64,000 bases of DNA, taken from Streptomyces sp. NBC_01294. Its GTDB lineage: Bacteria > Actinomycetota > Actinomycetes > Streptomycetales > Streptomycetaceae. A program made the translations under genes and the position numbers. This document shows, piece by piece, positions 7,716-17,088 of this stretch. Position 1 is the first letter of the stretch; every line of letters begins with the position of its first letter. The stretch lies in NCBI RefSeq assembly GCF_035917235.1, contig NZ_CP108423.1:1-64000 (forward strand). The letters run 5' to 3'. The notes beneath the pieces were generated by a model, which did not search any database, was not told the origin of the DNA, and saw nothing but the letters and a program-made list of their open reading frames with translations.

Positions 7716-8818
7716 ATGGACGTGGTGAGTGATGCGATCTCGGCCGTGCGGATCGGGCGGCCCTCCTCGGAGCGGGTACGGGTGAGCGGCAGCTGGTGCA
7801 CGCGCCTCGCCCCGTACGACGGCGCCGGTTTCCACGTCGTCCTGGAGGGGAACTGCTGGCTGCTGCCCGACGGAGGCGCTGCCCTGTCGCTGGGGCCGGG
7901 TGACGCGGTGCTGCTGCCGTACGGCACCGGGCATGTGATCGCCGATAGTCCGGTCGATGCCCGGGCTGTGGAACGGGCGGTGCCGTTCGGTCAGTGGGAC
8001 GCGGTACATGCCCCGGACGGGCCACACCGGACGGGCGCAGGCAGAACATGCACCGGTGCCGGCAGGACAGGCGCCATGAGCGGGCTGCCCGGGGCATACG
8101 AGGTGGACGGGGCGGACCGGATGAGCGGCCTGCCCGGTGCAGGCGGGGCTGGTGAGACGGACCGGATGGATGGGGCGAGCGGGGTCGGGGGTGGGCGCCG
8201 GGTGGTGGAGATGCTGTGCGGCAAGTACCGGCTCGACCGCAGCCGGGTGCACCCGCTGATGGCGGAGCTGCCGGAGGTCGTCCACCTGCCGAACCGCGTG
8301 GGCGCGCGTCCTGAACTGCGGGCCGCCATCGACCTGCTGGGCCGTGAGCTGGACGGCCGGCGGCCAGGCTCGGGCATCGCGGTGCCGGGCCTGCTCGACC
8401 TGCTCCTCGTCTACATGATCCGTTCCTGGGTGGCCGAGGACGGCAGCGGTGCATGGCCGGCCGTCCTGGGCGATCCGGTCGCCGCCGCCGCGCTGCGGGC
8501 CGTGCACTCGGATCCGGCCGCCCCCTGGACCAGTCAGACACTGGCCGCGGCCGCGGGGTGTCCCGGCCCACGCTGGCCCGCCGCTTCACCGCTCTGGTGG
8601 GCCGGCCCCCGATGGCGTACCTCACCTGGTGGCGGCTCAGCCTGGCCGCGGCCCTGCTGCGCGACACCACGCAGCCGCTCGCCGCGGTCGCGCGTCAGGT
8701 CGGCTACGGCAGCCCGTACGCCCTCTCGCACGCCTTCAGCCGCGAGTTCGGCACCACCCCGGGGCGCTACCGGGCCCAGCCCTCCCCCGCACCGTCCTCA
8801 GAGGACGACACCGGGTGA
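7716..8818 (+). pseudogene. AraC-family transcriptional regulator, one frameshift
   Basis: An N-terminal cupin-like sensor domain (RVSGSWCTRLAPYDGAGFHV, LGPGDAVLLPYGTGHV) is followed by a C-terminal AraC helix-turn-helix pair (SRPTLARRFTALVGRPPMAY, AVARQVGYGSPYALSHAFSR, FGTTPGRYR). The two parts lie in different frames; adding one G to GGGG at 8555-8558 joins AAAAG to VSRPTLARRF. The linker at about 8020-8200 carries a Gly/Arg/Asp-rich insertion with repeated SGLPGA units, unusual for the family. ATG 7716 is preferred to 7677. The gene is divergent from the metallo-hydrolase it probably controls, with a 114-bp shared promoter region. Confidence 0.8.
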
Positions 8819-8882
8819 ACGTGCGGGCGACGCCCCCGCGGTGGTGGTGGCAGGCGGACCGCCCTCGTCCGGCCCGGCTTCG

Positions 8883-9128
8883 TCAGCACCGGTAGCCGTT
8901 GGGAACCTGGAGGAGAGCCACAAAGATCCAGACCATGACCGGGGCGCCGGCCGTGCCGCCCAGGAGGGCGACCGCGAGGTTCCAGCGTCCTACGTAACCG
9001 ATGAGCATCCCCCACCACACCGCTCCGCCGTGATCGTGAGCAGGTCGCCGTAGAAGACCGGGGCGAGCCCGTTGGCCGCACCGTTCACTCCGACGTCACA
9101 CGCCCGCCAAGCGGCTGCCAGGAACATC
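8883..9128 (-). pseudogene. Remnant of a small membrane protein
   Basis: On the minus strand two frames together read as a hydrophobic protein tail: VNGAANGLAPVFYGDLLTIT, then after a shift near 9015 WWGMLIGYVGRWNLAVALLG and APVMVWIFVALLQVPNGYRC before a stop at 8883-8885. At least two membrane segments are visible. I do not recognise the family. A frameshift and a missing upstream part mark it as broken. Confidence 0.4.
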
Positions 9129-9258
9129 GACCGAGCACACCGGTGGCCAGGCCGGCCACTGGGGCGACCGCACAGCCCCACTGTCCGTGCGTCACGCCGA
9201 CCCGCATCGTGATCTGATCGCCTTGGTCGTCGTCCCCGGTGAGCAAGGTTTCTCCGAA

Positions 9259-9900
9259 GGGAGGAGCAATGCTCATGACCTGTGGACCTACCTCGGGTTG
9301 GACGCGAAAGGCGTAGCTTCCCGGGTGATCGGCTTCTGGTCATCTGTAGCGGAGCTGGCCGACCAGCGTGACGAGCGCGGGCGTCGCCTGCTGGTCCGCA
9401 ACGGCCATCACCAGGCGAGGAAGGTCACCATCGCGGCCGGGGTGGTAGAGGTGAAGGCCCCACGCGTGAACGACAGGGGCAGTGACGAGGCGACGGGCGA
9501 GCGCAAGCGGTTCTCCAGCGACGATCACCCGCTTCACCCAGCAATGGCAAGCCGACCACACCGCGTTCGGTCAGCGAGATCTGTCCGCCGGCGACTACGT
9601 CTCCGTCTGGGCCGACGGCATCCACCTGCGCACCACGAACCCCATCGAGTCCACGTTCGCCACGGTCCGGCTCCGCACAAAGGCCACCCAGGGCGCCGGC
9701 AGCGCGGCCGCCGCCCTGGCGATGGTCTTCAAGCTCGTCGAGTCCGCCCAGGTCCGCTGGCGGGCCGTGAACGCACCCCATCTCGTCACCCTCCCCTCGT
9801 CCGCGCTGGAGCCCGCTTCGAGCGCGGACACCTCGTCGAACGCCCGGCGGGCCCGCATCGCATGAGGCGCGTGCCGACAGGACGTGAAATGCGATGGACA
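9259..9900 (+). pseudogene. IS256-family transposase relic
   Basis: Three fragments of a Mutator/IS256 transposase are fused out of order with the full-length protein. The N-terminal piece (NGHHQARKVTIAAGVVEVKA, PRVNDRGSDEATGERKRFSS) is followed directly by a short core piece (DYVSVWADGIHLR, containing a catalytic Asp) and then by the C-terminal piece (TTNPIESTFATVRLRTKATQ and VRAGARFERGHLVERP). Most of the central catalytic domain is missing, and frame changes occur near 9530 and 9795. No element ends were found. Confidence 0.8.
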
Positions 9901-10050
9901 CGGTGATCTCAGCGGCCGTACCCTCGACCGGTCCCAGCCTTCACACGTTCGAAGAGGTGCATTTGATGACGGTCCAGGTACTCGCGGCCAACTCCCGTCG
10001 GCCGCATTGCCCAGCCGTTCTGACCTCCACGGACCGAAGGAACCCTTGTA

Positions 10051-10797
10051 GTGGATCTGCCACGTAGCTTCACCATCCGCGAGAGCAGCCATCGCATCTG
10101 CAACCCGTTCACCAGCGAGAAACTGACCATCCTGGGTCAGGCCATCAACCCGTCGCCGGGTACCCGCATGCTCGACCTCGCCTGCGGCAAGGGCGAGATG
10201 CTGTGCACCTGGGCCCGGGACCACGGTGTGTCCGGCACCGGGGTGGACATCAGCACCGTCTTCATCGACGCTGCCCGCGGGCGGGCCGTGGAGCTGGGCG
10301 TTGCCGACCAAGTCGGCTTCGTGCACGCGGACGCCTCGGGCCATGTCGCCGACGATCCTGTCGGCATCGCCGCCTGCATCGGCGCCACCTGGATCGGCTC
10401 TGGCGTGGCGGGTACCGTCGAACTCCTGCGGCGCAGTCTCGTTCCCGGCGGCATGATGCTGATCGGCGAACCGTACTGGCGCCGCGAGCCTGAGGACCAA
10501 GTCGCCGTCGAGGGCTGTCACATGGCCCGCAAGGACGACCTGCTCCCGCTGCCAGAACTGCTCGAACAGTTCAGCGCCCTGGGCTGTGATGTCGTCGAGA
10601 TGGTCCTTGCCGACCAGGACAGCTGGGACCGGTACGTCGCGGCACAGTGGCTCAACATCCGACGCTGGCTCGATGCCAACCCCGACGACGAGCTCGCCGA
10701 CGAAATGCGTGCGGAACTCGCTGCGGCACCCGTCCAGCACGCCAGGTACCAGCGCGAATACCTTGGGTGGGGCGTGTTCGTCCTGATGGACCGCTGA
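10051..10797 (+). CDS. Class I SAM-dependent methyltransferase
   Basis: The protein has 248 residues and a GTG start; AAGGAA lies upstream. The Rossmann-fold motifs are clear: MLDLACGKGEMLC (motif I, SAM-binding), GTGVDISTVFID (acidic residue for the ribose), VHADASGHV (motif II) and LLRRSLVPGGMMLIGEPYWR (motif III region). The C-terminus is acidic and helical. The methyl acceptor cannot be deduced. It stands alone, followed by a strong hairpin, so it is likely monocistronic. Confidence 0.88.
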   Translation: MDLPRSFTIRESSHRICNPFTSEKLTILGQAINPSPGTRMLDLACGKGEMLCTWARDHGVSGTGVDISTVFIDAARGRAVELGVADQVGFVHADASGHVADDPVGIAACIGATWIGSGVAGTVELLRRSLVPGGMMLIGEPYWRREPEDQVAVEGCHMARKDDLLPLPELLEQFSALGCDVVEMVLADQDSWDRYVAAQWLNIRRWLDANPDDELADEMRAELAAAPVQHARYQREYLGWGVFVLMDR

Positions 10798-10810
10798 CAC
10801 ACCACTCCCA

Positions 10811-10841
10811 GTGAGCCCCGGCGCCACCTGCCGGGGCTCAC
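10811..10841. terminator. Hairpin after the methyltransferase gene
   Basis: Perfect 12-base arms (GTGAGCCCCGGC and complement) enclose a 7-base loop and begin 13 bases past the stop codon. There is no U-run. Confidence 0.7.
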
Positions 10842-11350
10842 CCGTGTGGCACCGCACCTCGAAGCCCCTCAAACACCGAGAGCATGTCTACGCGCCACGT
10901 GATCCACAGATCTTGACAATTACTCCCAAGGTAGGCGCCCTTGATGAGAGTGCCCGCGTCGCAGCCGGCTGCCCGGCCGACGTATCCGTAGTGGACGTTG
11001 GAAAAGGCGGACGCGAAGGACGCGTTCGGCATCGCGGAAGCCGACCGCGCGATCCTCACACTCTGCGGGCTGGCGACGGCAAGGATCGTTCCAGACGTCC
11101 CGAACTCACACCCGACCAGCTTGACCAAAGACGTGGGGCCCACAGGGTGCGCAGGGCGGCGGGACCGGGGCGCGGTGGGGCGGACCGGGGCAGGGCAGGG
11201 CGGGGCGGGGCGGGGCGGAACGCAACCCGCTGCCTCTCCCCGCCACCCCTGACACCCCGTTATGTCCGCAGCTCCGTCCTGGAGTCCGGGGGCGGGCGCC
11301 GTGGGCCTCTGCAGGCGGCTCGCGCTGGAGCAGGGCCGGTGGGGATGGGG
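10842..11350. other. Intergenic region, no supported gene
   Basis: Short frames exist on both strands but none has recognisable motifs. A G-rich run of GGGGC-type units occurs around 11165-11220. I see no gene here. Confidence 0.4.
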
Positions 11351-12709
11351 TCAGGTGAGGTGTGGGGGTGCGTCGTCCAGGAGCAGTCGCTTCTGCGGCT
11401 TGCCCATCGCGTTGCGCGGGATGGCGGTGACGAAGCGGACCTCGCGGGGGCGTTTGTGGACCGACAGGTGCGCGGCGACGAAATCGGTGAGTTCGCTGCC
11501 GGTGACGTTCTGGGCGACGACGAAGGCGACGATCCGCTGGCCGAGGTCGGTGTCGGGGACGCCGACCACGGCCGCCTCGCTGACCGCGGGGTGGTCCAGC
11601 AGAGCGTTCTCGATCTCGCCCGCTCCGATCCGGTACCCGCCGGACTTGATCAGGTCGGTGGAGGCGCGGCCCACGATCCGGTGGACCCCGTCGCGATCGT
11701 CGACGGCCGCGATGTCGCCCGTACGGAACCAGCCGTCCTCGGTGTATGCGGCGGCGGTGGCCTCGGGCCGGCCGAGGTAGCCGGAGAACAGGGTGGGGCC
11801 GGTGAGCTGGAGTTCGCCGATGTCGGCGCCCGGCTCGGCGGCGATGCGTGTGGTGATGCCCGTGAGCGGGGTGCCGACCGTGCCGGGGCGGACCTCGCCG
11901 CCCGCGCGGCCGCTGACGGTGATCAGGGTCTCGGTCATCCCGTAGCGCTCGACGGGGCGCTGCCCGGTCAGGCGCTCAAGGTCGCGGAAGACCGGCGCGG
12001 GCAGGGCCGCGCTGCCCGACACCAGCAGCCGGGCCCCGGACAGGGCGGCGGCGGACGCCGGGGCGGACGCGATGCGCGACCACACGGTGGGCACACCGAA
12101 GTAGAGGCTGCCACCGGCCGCGGCGTACGCCTCGGGGGTCGGCCGGCCGGTGTGCACGAGGCGGCTGCCGGTGCGCAGGGCGCCCAGGACGCCCAGCACC
12201 AGGCCGTGGACGTGGAACAGCGGCAGTCCGTGGACCAGGGTGTCCTCGGCGCTCCACTGCCAGGCCTCGGCGAGCGCGTCGAGGTCGGCGGTGATCGCTG
12301 CACGGCTGAGGACCACGCCCTTGGGCGGGCCCGTGGTGCCGGAGGTGTAGAGGATCAGCGCGGGATCACCGGGCGCGTGCGTAACTGCGGGCCCGGCAGG
12401 GGCGCGGCGGGCGAAGTCCGTCTCGATGAGGCGGGCGCGGGAGTCGGCCAGGATGTGTCCGCGCTCGGCGGGCCCGGCGTCTGGGGGCAGTGGTACGCAG
12501 GGCACCCCGGCGAGGAGTCCGCCGACGACGGCAGCCACGGTTTCCAGGGAGGCGGTGGCGGTCACCGCGAAGGCGGGCAGGCCCGACCGGTCGAGGTCGA
12601 CGGCCACCGCGCGGGCCGCGCCGAGCAGTTCCTCGTAGGAGGTGGCGCGGCCGGCGACGGTGACGGCGTCCGCGCGGTCCCCGTGGGCCCCGGTGAGGGC
12701 GGTCAGCAT
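11351..12709 (-). CDS. Acyl-CoA synthetase, malonyl-CoA synthetase (MatB)-like
   Basis: This ANL-superfamily adenylate-forming enzyme has about 452 residues. The ATP-binding signature LILYTSGTTGPPKGVVLSR, the ERYGMTET motif, GWFRTGDIAAVD and DLIKSGGYRIGAGEIE (A8 hinge) are present, with the catalytic lysine near the C-terminus in NAMGKPQKRL. Blocks such as GLPLFHVHGLVLGVLGALR closely resemble Streptomyces MatB, which makes malonyl- or methylmalonyl-CoA from the free diacid, ATP and CoA. Substrate assignment is by resemblance only. ATG 12709 with GGAG upstream is preferred to GTG 12781. It is divergent from the DUF1772 gene. No polyketide synthase gene lies in the window. Confidence 0.88.
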   Translation of the reverse strand: MLTALTGAHGDRADAVTVAGRATSYEELLGAARAVAVDLDRSGLPAFAVTATASLETVAAVVGGLLAGVPCVPLPPDAGPAERGHILADSRARLIETDFARRAPAGPAVTHAPGDPALILYTSGTTGPPKGVVLSRAAITADLDALAEAWQWSAEDTLVHGLPLFHVHGLVLGVLGALRTGSRLVHTGRPTPEAYAAAGGSLYFGVPTVWSRIASAPASAAALSGARLLVSGSAALPAPVFRDLERLTGQRPVERYGMTETLITVSGRAGGEVRPGTVGTPLTGITTRIAAEPGADIGELQLTGPTLFSGYLGRPEATAAAYTEDGWFRTGDIAAVDDRDGVHRIVGRASTDLIKSGGYRIGAGEIENALLDHPAVSEAAVVGVPDTDLGQRIVAFVVAQNVTGSELTDFVAAHLSVHKRPREVRFVTAIPRNAMGKPQKRLLLDDAPPHLT

Positions 12710-12872
12710 GGCAGCGGCTCCGTTCGGCGGCAGTACGGGTGCAACGGCCAGCCTACGGGGGTGATCCGGACCGCTGCGCACTTATGATCGGCGGGACTTG
12801 ACCGTTCGATGACCGGTTCTCGACCCGTCCTCGACACGGTTTTCGACGAGTATCGATCCGGGGGAGCCCCAC

Positions 12873-13373
12873 GTGGAAACGGCACGGTTCGCGTCACTGA
12901 TCGCCGCGACGATCACCATGGGTCTGATGAGCGGCCTGTTCTACGGTTTTGCGGTGTCCGTCATGCCGGGTCTGGCGCGCAGCGCCGACCGGACCGTCAT
13001 CGAGACGATGCAGCGCATCAACGTGGCGATCCTCAACGGCTGGTTCATGCTCGGCTACCTGGGGGCACTGGTGTTCACCGGGGTGGCGGTGGCGCTCCAC
13101 GCCACGGGTGACGGCGGGCGCCAGGCACTGGCACCGCTGATCGGCGCGCTCGTCGCCTACATCCTGGCGATGGCGGTCACGGCTCGCATCAACATCCCGC
13201 TGAACAACGCCCTGGAACAGGCCGGGCCCGTCGAGCAGATCAAGGACATGGCCGCCGTCCGCCGCGCCTTCGAGCAGCCGTGGGTACGCGCCAATGTGTG
13301 GCGTGCGGTGCTGTGCACGGTGGCGCTGGGCCTCCTGGCCTGGGCACTGGTCTTGCACGGCCAAGGCCGCTGA
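12873..13373 (+). CDS. DUF1772 (anthrone-oxygenase-like) membrane protein
   Basis: The protein has 166 residues, a GTG start and four hydrophobic segments (about residues 5-27, 50-75, 88-108 and 143-160). The family hallmarks SGLFYGFAVSVMPGL at the first segment and ARINIPLNNAL after the third are visible. DUF1772 members are small integral membrane proteins, some called anthrone oxygenases; the biochemical role is unknown for most. A second family member lies at 17769-18341, on the other side of the ABC-exporter cassette. Confidence 0.85.
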   Translation: METARFASLIAATITMGLMSGLFYGFAVSVMPGLARSADRTVIETMQRINVAILNGWFMLGYLGALVFTGVAVALHATGDGGRQALAPLIGALVAYILAMAVTARINIPLNNALEQAGPVEQIKDMAAVRRAFEQPWVRANVWRAVLCTVALGLLAWALVLHGQGR

Positions 13374-13426
13374 CGCACGTCCCTCTGGATCCGGCCCCGG
13401 CCCGCGACGCCCGGGGCCCGGGGCCC

Positions 13427-13446
13427 GACCGACCGACCGACCGACC
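13427..13446. repeat. GACC x5 tandem repeat
   Basis: Five perfect 4-bp units lie in the intergenic region after the DUF1772 gene. Confidence 0.9.
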
Positions 13447-13503
13447 AGATCCGAACGCCACGCCCCGGGGAACCGTCTCTCGCTCAGTTGCCGCGCCCCT
13501 GGG

Positions 13504-13530
13504 ACGGCCCTGCCGAAACGGCAGGGCCGT
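13504..13530. terminator. Hairpin downstream of the DUF1772 gene
   Basis: A 12-base perfect stem (ACGGCCCTGCCG) has an AAA loop. It is the strongest hairpin between the DUF1772 and padR genes. Confidence 0.6.
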
Positions 13531-13823
13531 TCCCGGCTCCGGACCCGGCCGGCGAGTTGGCCGACGTGCTCCGGTATGGCGGCCTTGATACCGCGCACCT
13601 GTCGCCCCGACGGCACGCCCAGCCCGCAGACGGGCCGAACGGCGCCACCAGGGGCTCGCCCACGATCTCGGCCCGCCGCCGGCCGTCACCGGCTTCGCCG
13701 CAGCCCACGTACTGGTGCACGTCGAGCTCCACCAGCAGTGCGGCCCGCCCGAGGCGCCGCCGGTAACGCTGCTGCAGTGAGCGCTTGCGATACCGCCCCA
13801 GCCGCCCACTATTCCGTCTTGCT
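13531..13823. other. Intergenic region with a possible gene fragment
   Basis: The minus strand at 13600-13735 reads LVELDVHQYVGCGEAGDGRR followed by AEIVGEPLVAPFG in one frame, which looks protein-like but has no start, no end and no family I recognise. It is at most a relic. Confidence 0.3.
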
Positions 13824-13858
13824 AAGTACCGGTAGTCAGCGTTACGGTGTACCGGTAC
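13824..13858. promoter_or_regulatory. Putative PadR operator
   Basis: Two copies of GTACCGGTA, each containing the palindrome TACCGGTA, lie 24 bp apart just upstream of the padR-type gene. PadR repressors usually autoregulate through palindromes in this position. No experimental support. Confidence 0.5.
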
Positions 13859-13894
13859 CCAATAACACTGGATAGCTCAGGGAGGAGGTGTTCC

Positions 13895-14224
13895 ATGGCC
13901 AAGCTGCTGACGGAGATGCTCAAGGGCACGCTGGAGGGCATCGTCCTCGCGATCCTGTCCGGCCGGCCCGCGTACGGCTACGAGATCACGGCGGGACTGC
14001 GGGAGCAGGGTTTCTCCGACATCGCCGAGGGGACCATCTACGCGCTGCTCGTCAGGATCGAGAAGCGCGGCCTCGTCGACGTGGAGAAGGTCCCGTCCGA
14101 GAAGGGACCGCCGCGCAAGGTGTACTCCCTCAACGCTCAGGGACGGGAGTACCTCGAAGAGTTCTGGAGGACGTGGAGCTTCCTCACGGAACGACTGGAA
14201 CAGCTCCGCGAAGGGGGCAAGTAA
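13895..14224 (+). CDS. PadR-family transcriptional regulator
   Basis: The protein has 109 residues. ATG 13895 was chosen because of GGAGGAGGTG at 13881-13890. The winged-helix domain is typical: LKGTLEGIVLAILSGRPAYG, YEITAGLREQGF, EGTIYALLVRIEKRGLV, GPPRKVYSLNAQGREYL. It heads an operon-like run with the DUF1048 gene (2-bp gap) and the downstream ABC exporter, a common actinobacterial arrangement in which PadR represses the exporter until a drug-like ligand binds. That role is inferred. Confidence 0.92.
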   Translation: MAKLLTEMLKGTLEGIVLAILSGRPAYGYEITAGLREQGFSDIAEGTIYALLVRIEKRGLVDVEKVPSEKGPPRKVYSLNAQGREYLEEFWRTWSFLTERLEQLREGGK

Positions 14225-14226
14225 CC

Positions 14227-14616
14227 ATGTCCGATGTCGAAAAGGGCGGCTTCATCTCGAAGGTGATCGGGCCCAAGAAGCGCTGGAGGGCGTACAAGGC
14301 GCGCTCGCGTCAGCTTCCCGAGAACTACCGCACGGCGGTCGAGGCGATCGAGCGGTACCTGATGCACTTCGTGCCGACCGACGGCGACAGCAATGCGTCG
14401 ATGTTCGAAGACCTGGCCGACCTGTTCGAGCAGGCAGCGGCGGACGGAACGTCGATCCGCGAGATCGTCGGGGAGGACCCGGTGGAGTTCGTCGAGGCGT
14501 TCGTCCAGAACTACTCGGAGGGAGGTTACGTCCCCACCCGTGCGCGGAAGCAGCTGACCGACGCCATCGCGCGCGCCGAGGAAGGCGAGGAAGGCGAGGA
14601 AGAGGCGACGCGATGA
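14227..14616 (+). CDS. DUF1048 domain protein
   Basis: The 129-residue acidic soluble protein starts 2 bp after the padR-type stop. The family core is visible (KKRWRAYKARSRQLPENYRT, AIERYLMHF, FEQAAADGTSIREIVGEDPV, EFVEAFVQNY). DUF1048 proteins are encoded almost always beside PadR regulators and ABC-2 exporters; their function is unknown, perhaps an accessory to the regulator or transporter. The C-terminus is a Glu-rich tail (EEGEEGEEEATR). Confidence 0.9.
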   Translation: MSDVEKGGFISKVIGPKKRWRAYKARSRQLPENYRTAVEAIERYLMHFVPTDGDSNASMFEDLADLFEQAAADGTSIREIVGEDPVEFVEAFVQNYSEGGYVPTRARKQLTDAIARAEEGEEGEEEATR

Positions 14617-15196
14617 CTGCGCGCACGACCTGCTGACCGGCGATCCACACGCAGGGCCTTGAGTGGTCGCACAAACCGAACAACGAGCTGCTGCGAGTGA
14701 CGCCGCCATGGCGCCGGACGCCCGGCTGCCAACCGGCCGGCCAGCCGGCCAACCAGCCGGCCGCCGTGGGCGTTCACCCCGTCGCGGCAGGTGGCGGCGC
14801 ATCCGCAGTCGCCATCGATGCGGCCTGCAGCCCCTCCACGCCACGGGCAGCCAGTTGCCCGATCCGGACTTCGACGCCCCACGGCAGCATTCACCTCGGC
14901 CAGGTGGCCCGTGGTTCAGTCGCGCTCGGGATCCCTTGCGGTGATCCGGAGGCCGGCATCACCGCGGGCACTGCGGGCACCGCCACATGGCACGACGTCA
15001 ACTCGGGCCCCGGGCGGGTGCGCAGCACGCTCCCCATATCCGAGGCCCCCAGAGGAGATCGAGGACACCTTCGAGATCCGCACCCAGGCCCGAGCCCTCA
15101 CGGCGACCTCGACATCCGTCGCGCCCGGGGCCGACCCGCGAAGAACGTCCTCACCCCACTCCCCCAGCCACTTCAGTCTTCGAACGGGAGGGCTCC
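14617..15196. other. Spacer between the DUF1048 gene and the ABC genes
   Basis: The 580-bp stretch has no supported gene. It includes a CCGGCC-rich repeat around 14735-14770. The spacer may hold the promoter of the ABC genes; no clear element was seen. Confidence 0.4.
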
Positions 15197-16204
15197 ATGC
15201 CTTCATCTGTCATGCCCACATCCAGGCAGGGCGACGGTCACCTGTCGTCGGCCGCCGTCTCCGCCGTCGGGCTGCGCAAGTCCTACGGCGACAAGGTCGT
15301 GCTCGACGGCGTCGACCTGGCCGTCCCCGCAGGCACGATCTTCTCCCTGCTCGGCCCGAACGGCGCCGGCAAGACCACGGCCGTCAAGATCCTCTCCACC
15401 CTCATCTCCCCCGACCCCGCCTCCGGCGAGATCCGCATCGGCGGCCACGACCTCGCCACCGACCCGCAGGCGGTCCGCGCCGCGATCGGTGTCACCGGAC
15501 AGTTCTCCGCCGTCGACGGCCTGATCACCGGCGAGGAGAACATGCTCCTCATGGCGGACCTGCACCACCTGTCCAAGCGCGAAGGACGCCGTGTCGCCGC
15601 CGAACTGCTGGAGCGCTTCGACCTGGTCGAGGCCGCCAAGAAGCCCGCCTCCACCTACTCCGGCGGCATGAAGCGCCGCCTCGACATCGCCATGACCCTC
15701 GTCGGCGACCCGCGGATCATCTTCCTCGACGAGCCCACCACCGGCCTCGACCCCCGCTCCCGCCACAACATGTGGCAGATCATCCGCGAACTCGTCGCCG
15801 ACGGCGTCACCGTCTTCCTCACCACCCAGTACCTGGAAGAAGCCGACCAGCTCGCCGACCGCATCGCCGTACTCAACGACGGCAAGATCGCCGCCCACGG
15901 CACCGCCGAGGAACTCAAGCGGCTCATCCCCGGCGGCCACGTCCGACTCCGCTTCTCCGACCCGGCCGCCTACCGGTCCGCCGGCACCGCCCTGCCCCAG
16001 GCCACCCGGGACGACGAGGCCCTGGCCCTGCAGATCCCCAGCGACGGCAGCCAGCGCGAACTGCGCGCCCTCCTCGACCGGCTCGACTCCGTCGGCATCG
16101 AGGCCGACGAACTGACCGTCCACACCCCCGACCTCGACGACGTGTTCTTCGCCCTCACCGGCGGAACGCACGCCCCCGGCCACCCCAAGGAGACAGTCCG
16201 ATGA
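15197..16204 (+). CDS. ABC exporter ATP-binding protein, DrrA type
   Basis: The protein has 335 residues; start ATG 15197 has GGGAGGG ten bases upstream. The nucleotide-binding domain is complete: Walker A GPNGAGKTT, Q-loop GVTGQFSAVD, signature TYSGGMKRRLDIA, Walker B IIFLDEPTTGLDP and H-loop FLTTQYLEEAD. The C-terminal extension (DELTVHTPDLDDVFFALTG) is typical of the daunorubicin-resistance DrrA subfamily. With the permease it should export a hydrophobic compound. The stop overlaps the permease start by 4 bp (ATGA). Confidence 0.94.
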   Translation: MPSSVMPTSRQGDGHLSSAAVSAVGLRKSYGDKVVLDGVDLAVPAGTIFSLLGPNGAGKTTAVKILSTLISPDPASGEIRIGGHDLATDPQAVRAAIGVTGQFSAVDGLITGEENMLLMADLHHLSKREGRRVAAELLERFDLVEAAKKPASTYSGGMKRRLDIAMTLVGDPRIIFLDEPTTGLDPRSRHNMWQIIRELVADGVTVFLTTQYLEEADQLADRIAVLNDGKIAAHGTAEELKRLIPGGHVRLRFSDPAAYRSAGTALPQATRDDEALALQIPSDGSQRELRALLDRLDSVGIEADELTVHTPDLDDVFFALTGGTHAPGHPKETVR

Positions 16205-16992
16205 GCGCCCTCTCCCTTGCCGTCCGTGACTCGAACACGATGCTGCGCCGCAACCTGCTGCACGCGCGGCGCTACCCGTCAGGGACCCTGAACCTCCTGC
16301 TCACGCCGATCATGATGCTGCTGCTCTTCGTCTACATCTTCGGCGACGTGATGAGCGCGGGCATCGGTGGCGGCAGGGCCGACCGCTCCGAGTACATCGC
16401 CTACATCGTGCCGGGCATCCTGCTGATGACCATCGGCAGCACCGTGATCGGGGCGGCGGTGTACGTCTCGATGGATATGACCGAGGGCCTCATCGCCCGC
16501 TTCCGCACGATGGCGATCCACCGCGGCTCGGTGCTCATCGGGCACGTCATCGGCAGCGTGCTGCAGTCGATCGCCAGCGTGGTCCTCGTCGGCACGGTCG
16601 CCGTCGCCATCGGCTTCCGCTCCACCAACGCCACGGCCCTGGAATGGCTGGCGGCATTCGGGCTGCTCGCACTCTTCGCCCTGGCCCTCACCTGGATCGC
16701 GGTCGGCATGGGCATGGCCAGCCCGCACCCGGAGGCGGCCGGCAACATGGCCATGCCGCTGATCCTCCTCCCGCTCATCTCCAGCGCCTTCATCCCGGCC
16801 GACACGATGCCGGGCTGGTTCCAGCCGATCGCCGAGTACCAGCCCTTCACCCCCGCCATCGAAACCCTGCGCGGCCTGCTCCTCGGCACCGAGATCGGCC
16901 ACAACGGATGGATCGCCATCGCCTGGTGCGTGAGCCTGTCCGCGCTCGGCTATCGCTGGTCGACGGCCCACTTCAACCGCGACCCGAGGTAG
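16201..16992 (+). CDS. ABC-2 type exporter permease, DrrB type
   Basis: The integral membrane protein has 263 residues and six predicted segments; NLLLTPIMMLLLFVYIFGDV is the first and the IPADTMPGWFQPIAEYQPFT loop precedes the last. The loop with MPxWF-x-x-xxxYxPxT is characteristic of ABC-2/DrrB permeases. Translation is coupled to the ATPase gene by ATGA overlap, so the two are one transport unit, likely a drug or metabolite exporter controlled by the upstream PadR protein. Confidence 0.93.
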   Translation: MSALSLAVRDSNTMLRRNLLHARRYPSGTLNLLLTPIMMLLLFVYIFGDVMSAGIGGGRADRSEYIAYIVPGILLMTIGSTVIGAAVYVSMDMTEGLIARFRTMAIHRGSVLIGHVIGSVLQSIASVVLVGTVAVAIGFRSTNATALEWLAAFGLLALFALALTWIAVGMGMASPHPEAAGNMAMPLILLPLISSAFIPADTMPGWFQPIAEYQPFTPAIETLRGLLLGTEIGHNGWIAIAWCVSLSALGYRWSTAHFNRDPR

Positions 16993-17088
16993 CCTCCATG
17001 ACAGCGCGCAGCCTCTCGCAACGTGTGGCGCTTCCCTTGTTCGCCCTGCAACCCTTGCGTGTCAGTGGCACTCGCTATCGTCCCCACC

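Noticed and set aside
10051..12709. A secondary-metabolite cluster formed by methyltransferases, MatB-like enzyme and P450
   Set aside because: These genes are scattered over 16 kb with housekeeping-type and IS genes between, and no synthase or synthetase core is present.
10811..12787. 658-codon plus-strand frame
   Set aside because: Antisense to the acyl-CoA synthetase gene; Gly/Arg/Val-rich composition and no motif.
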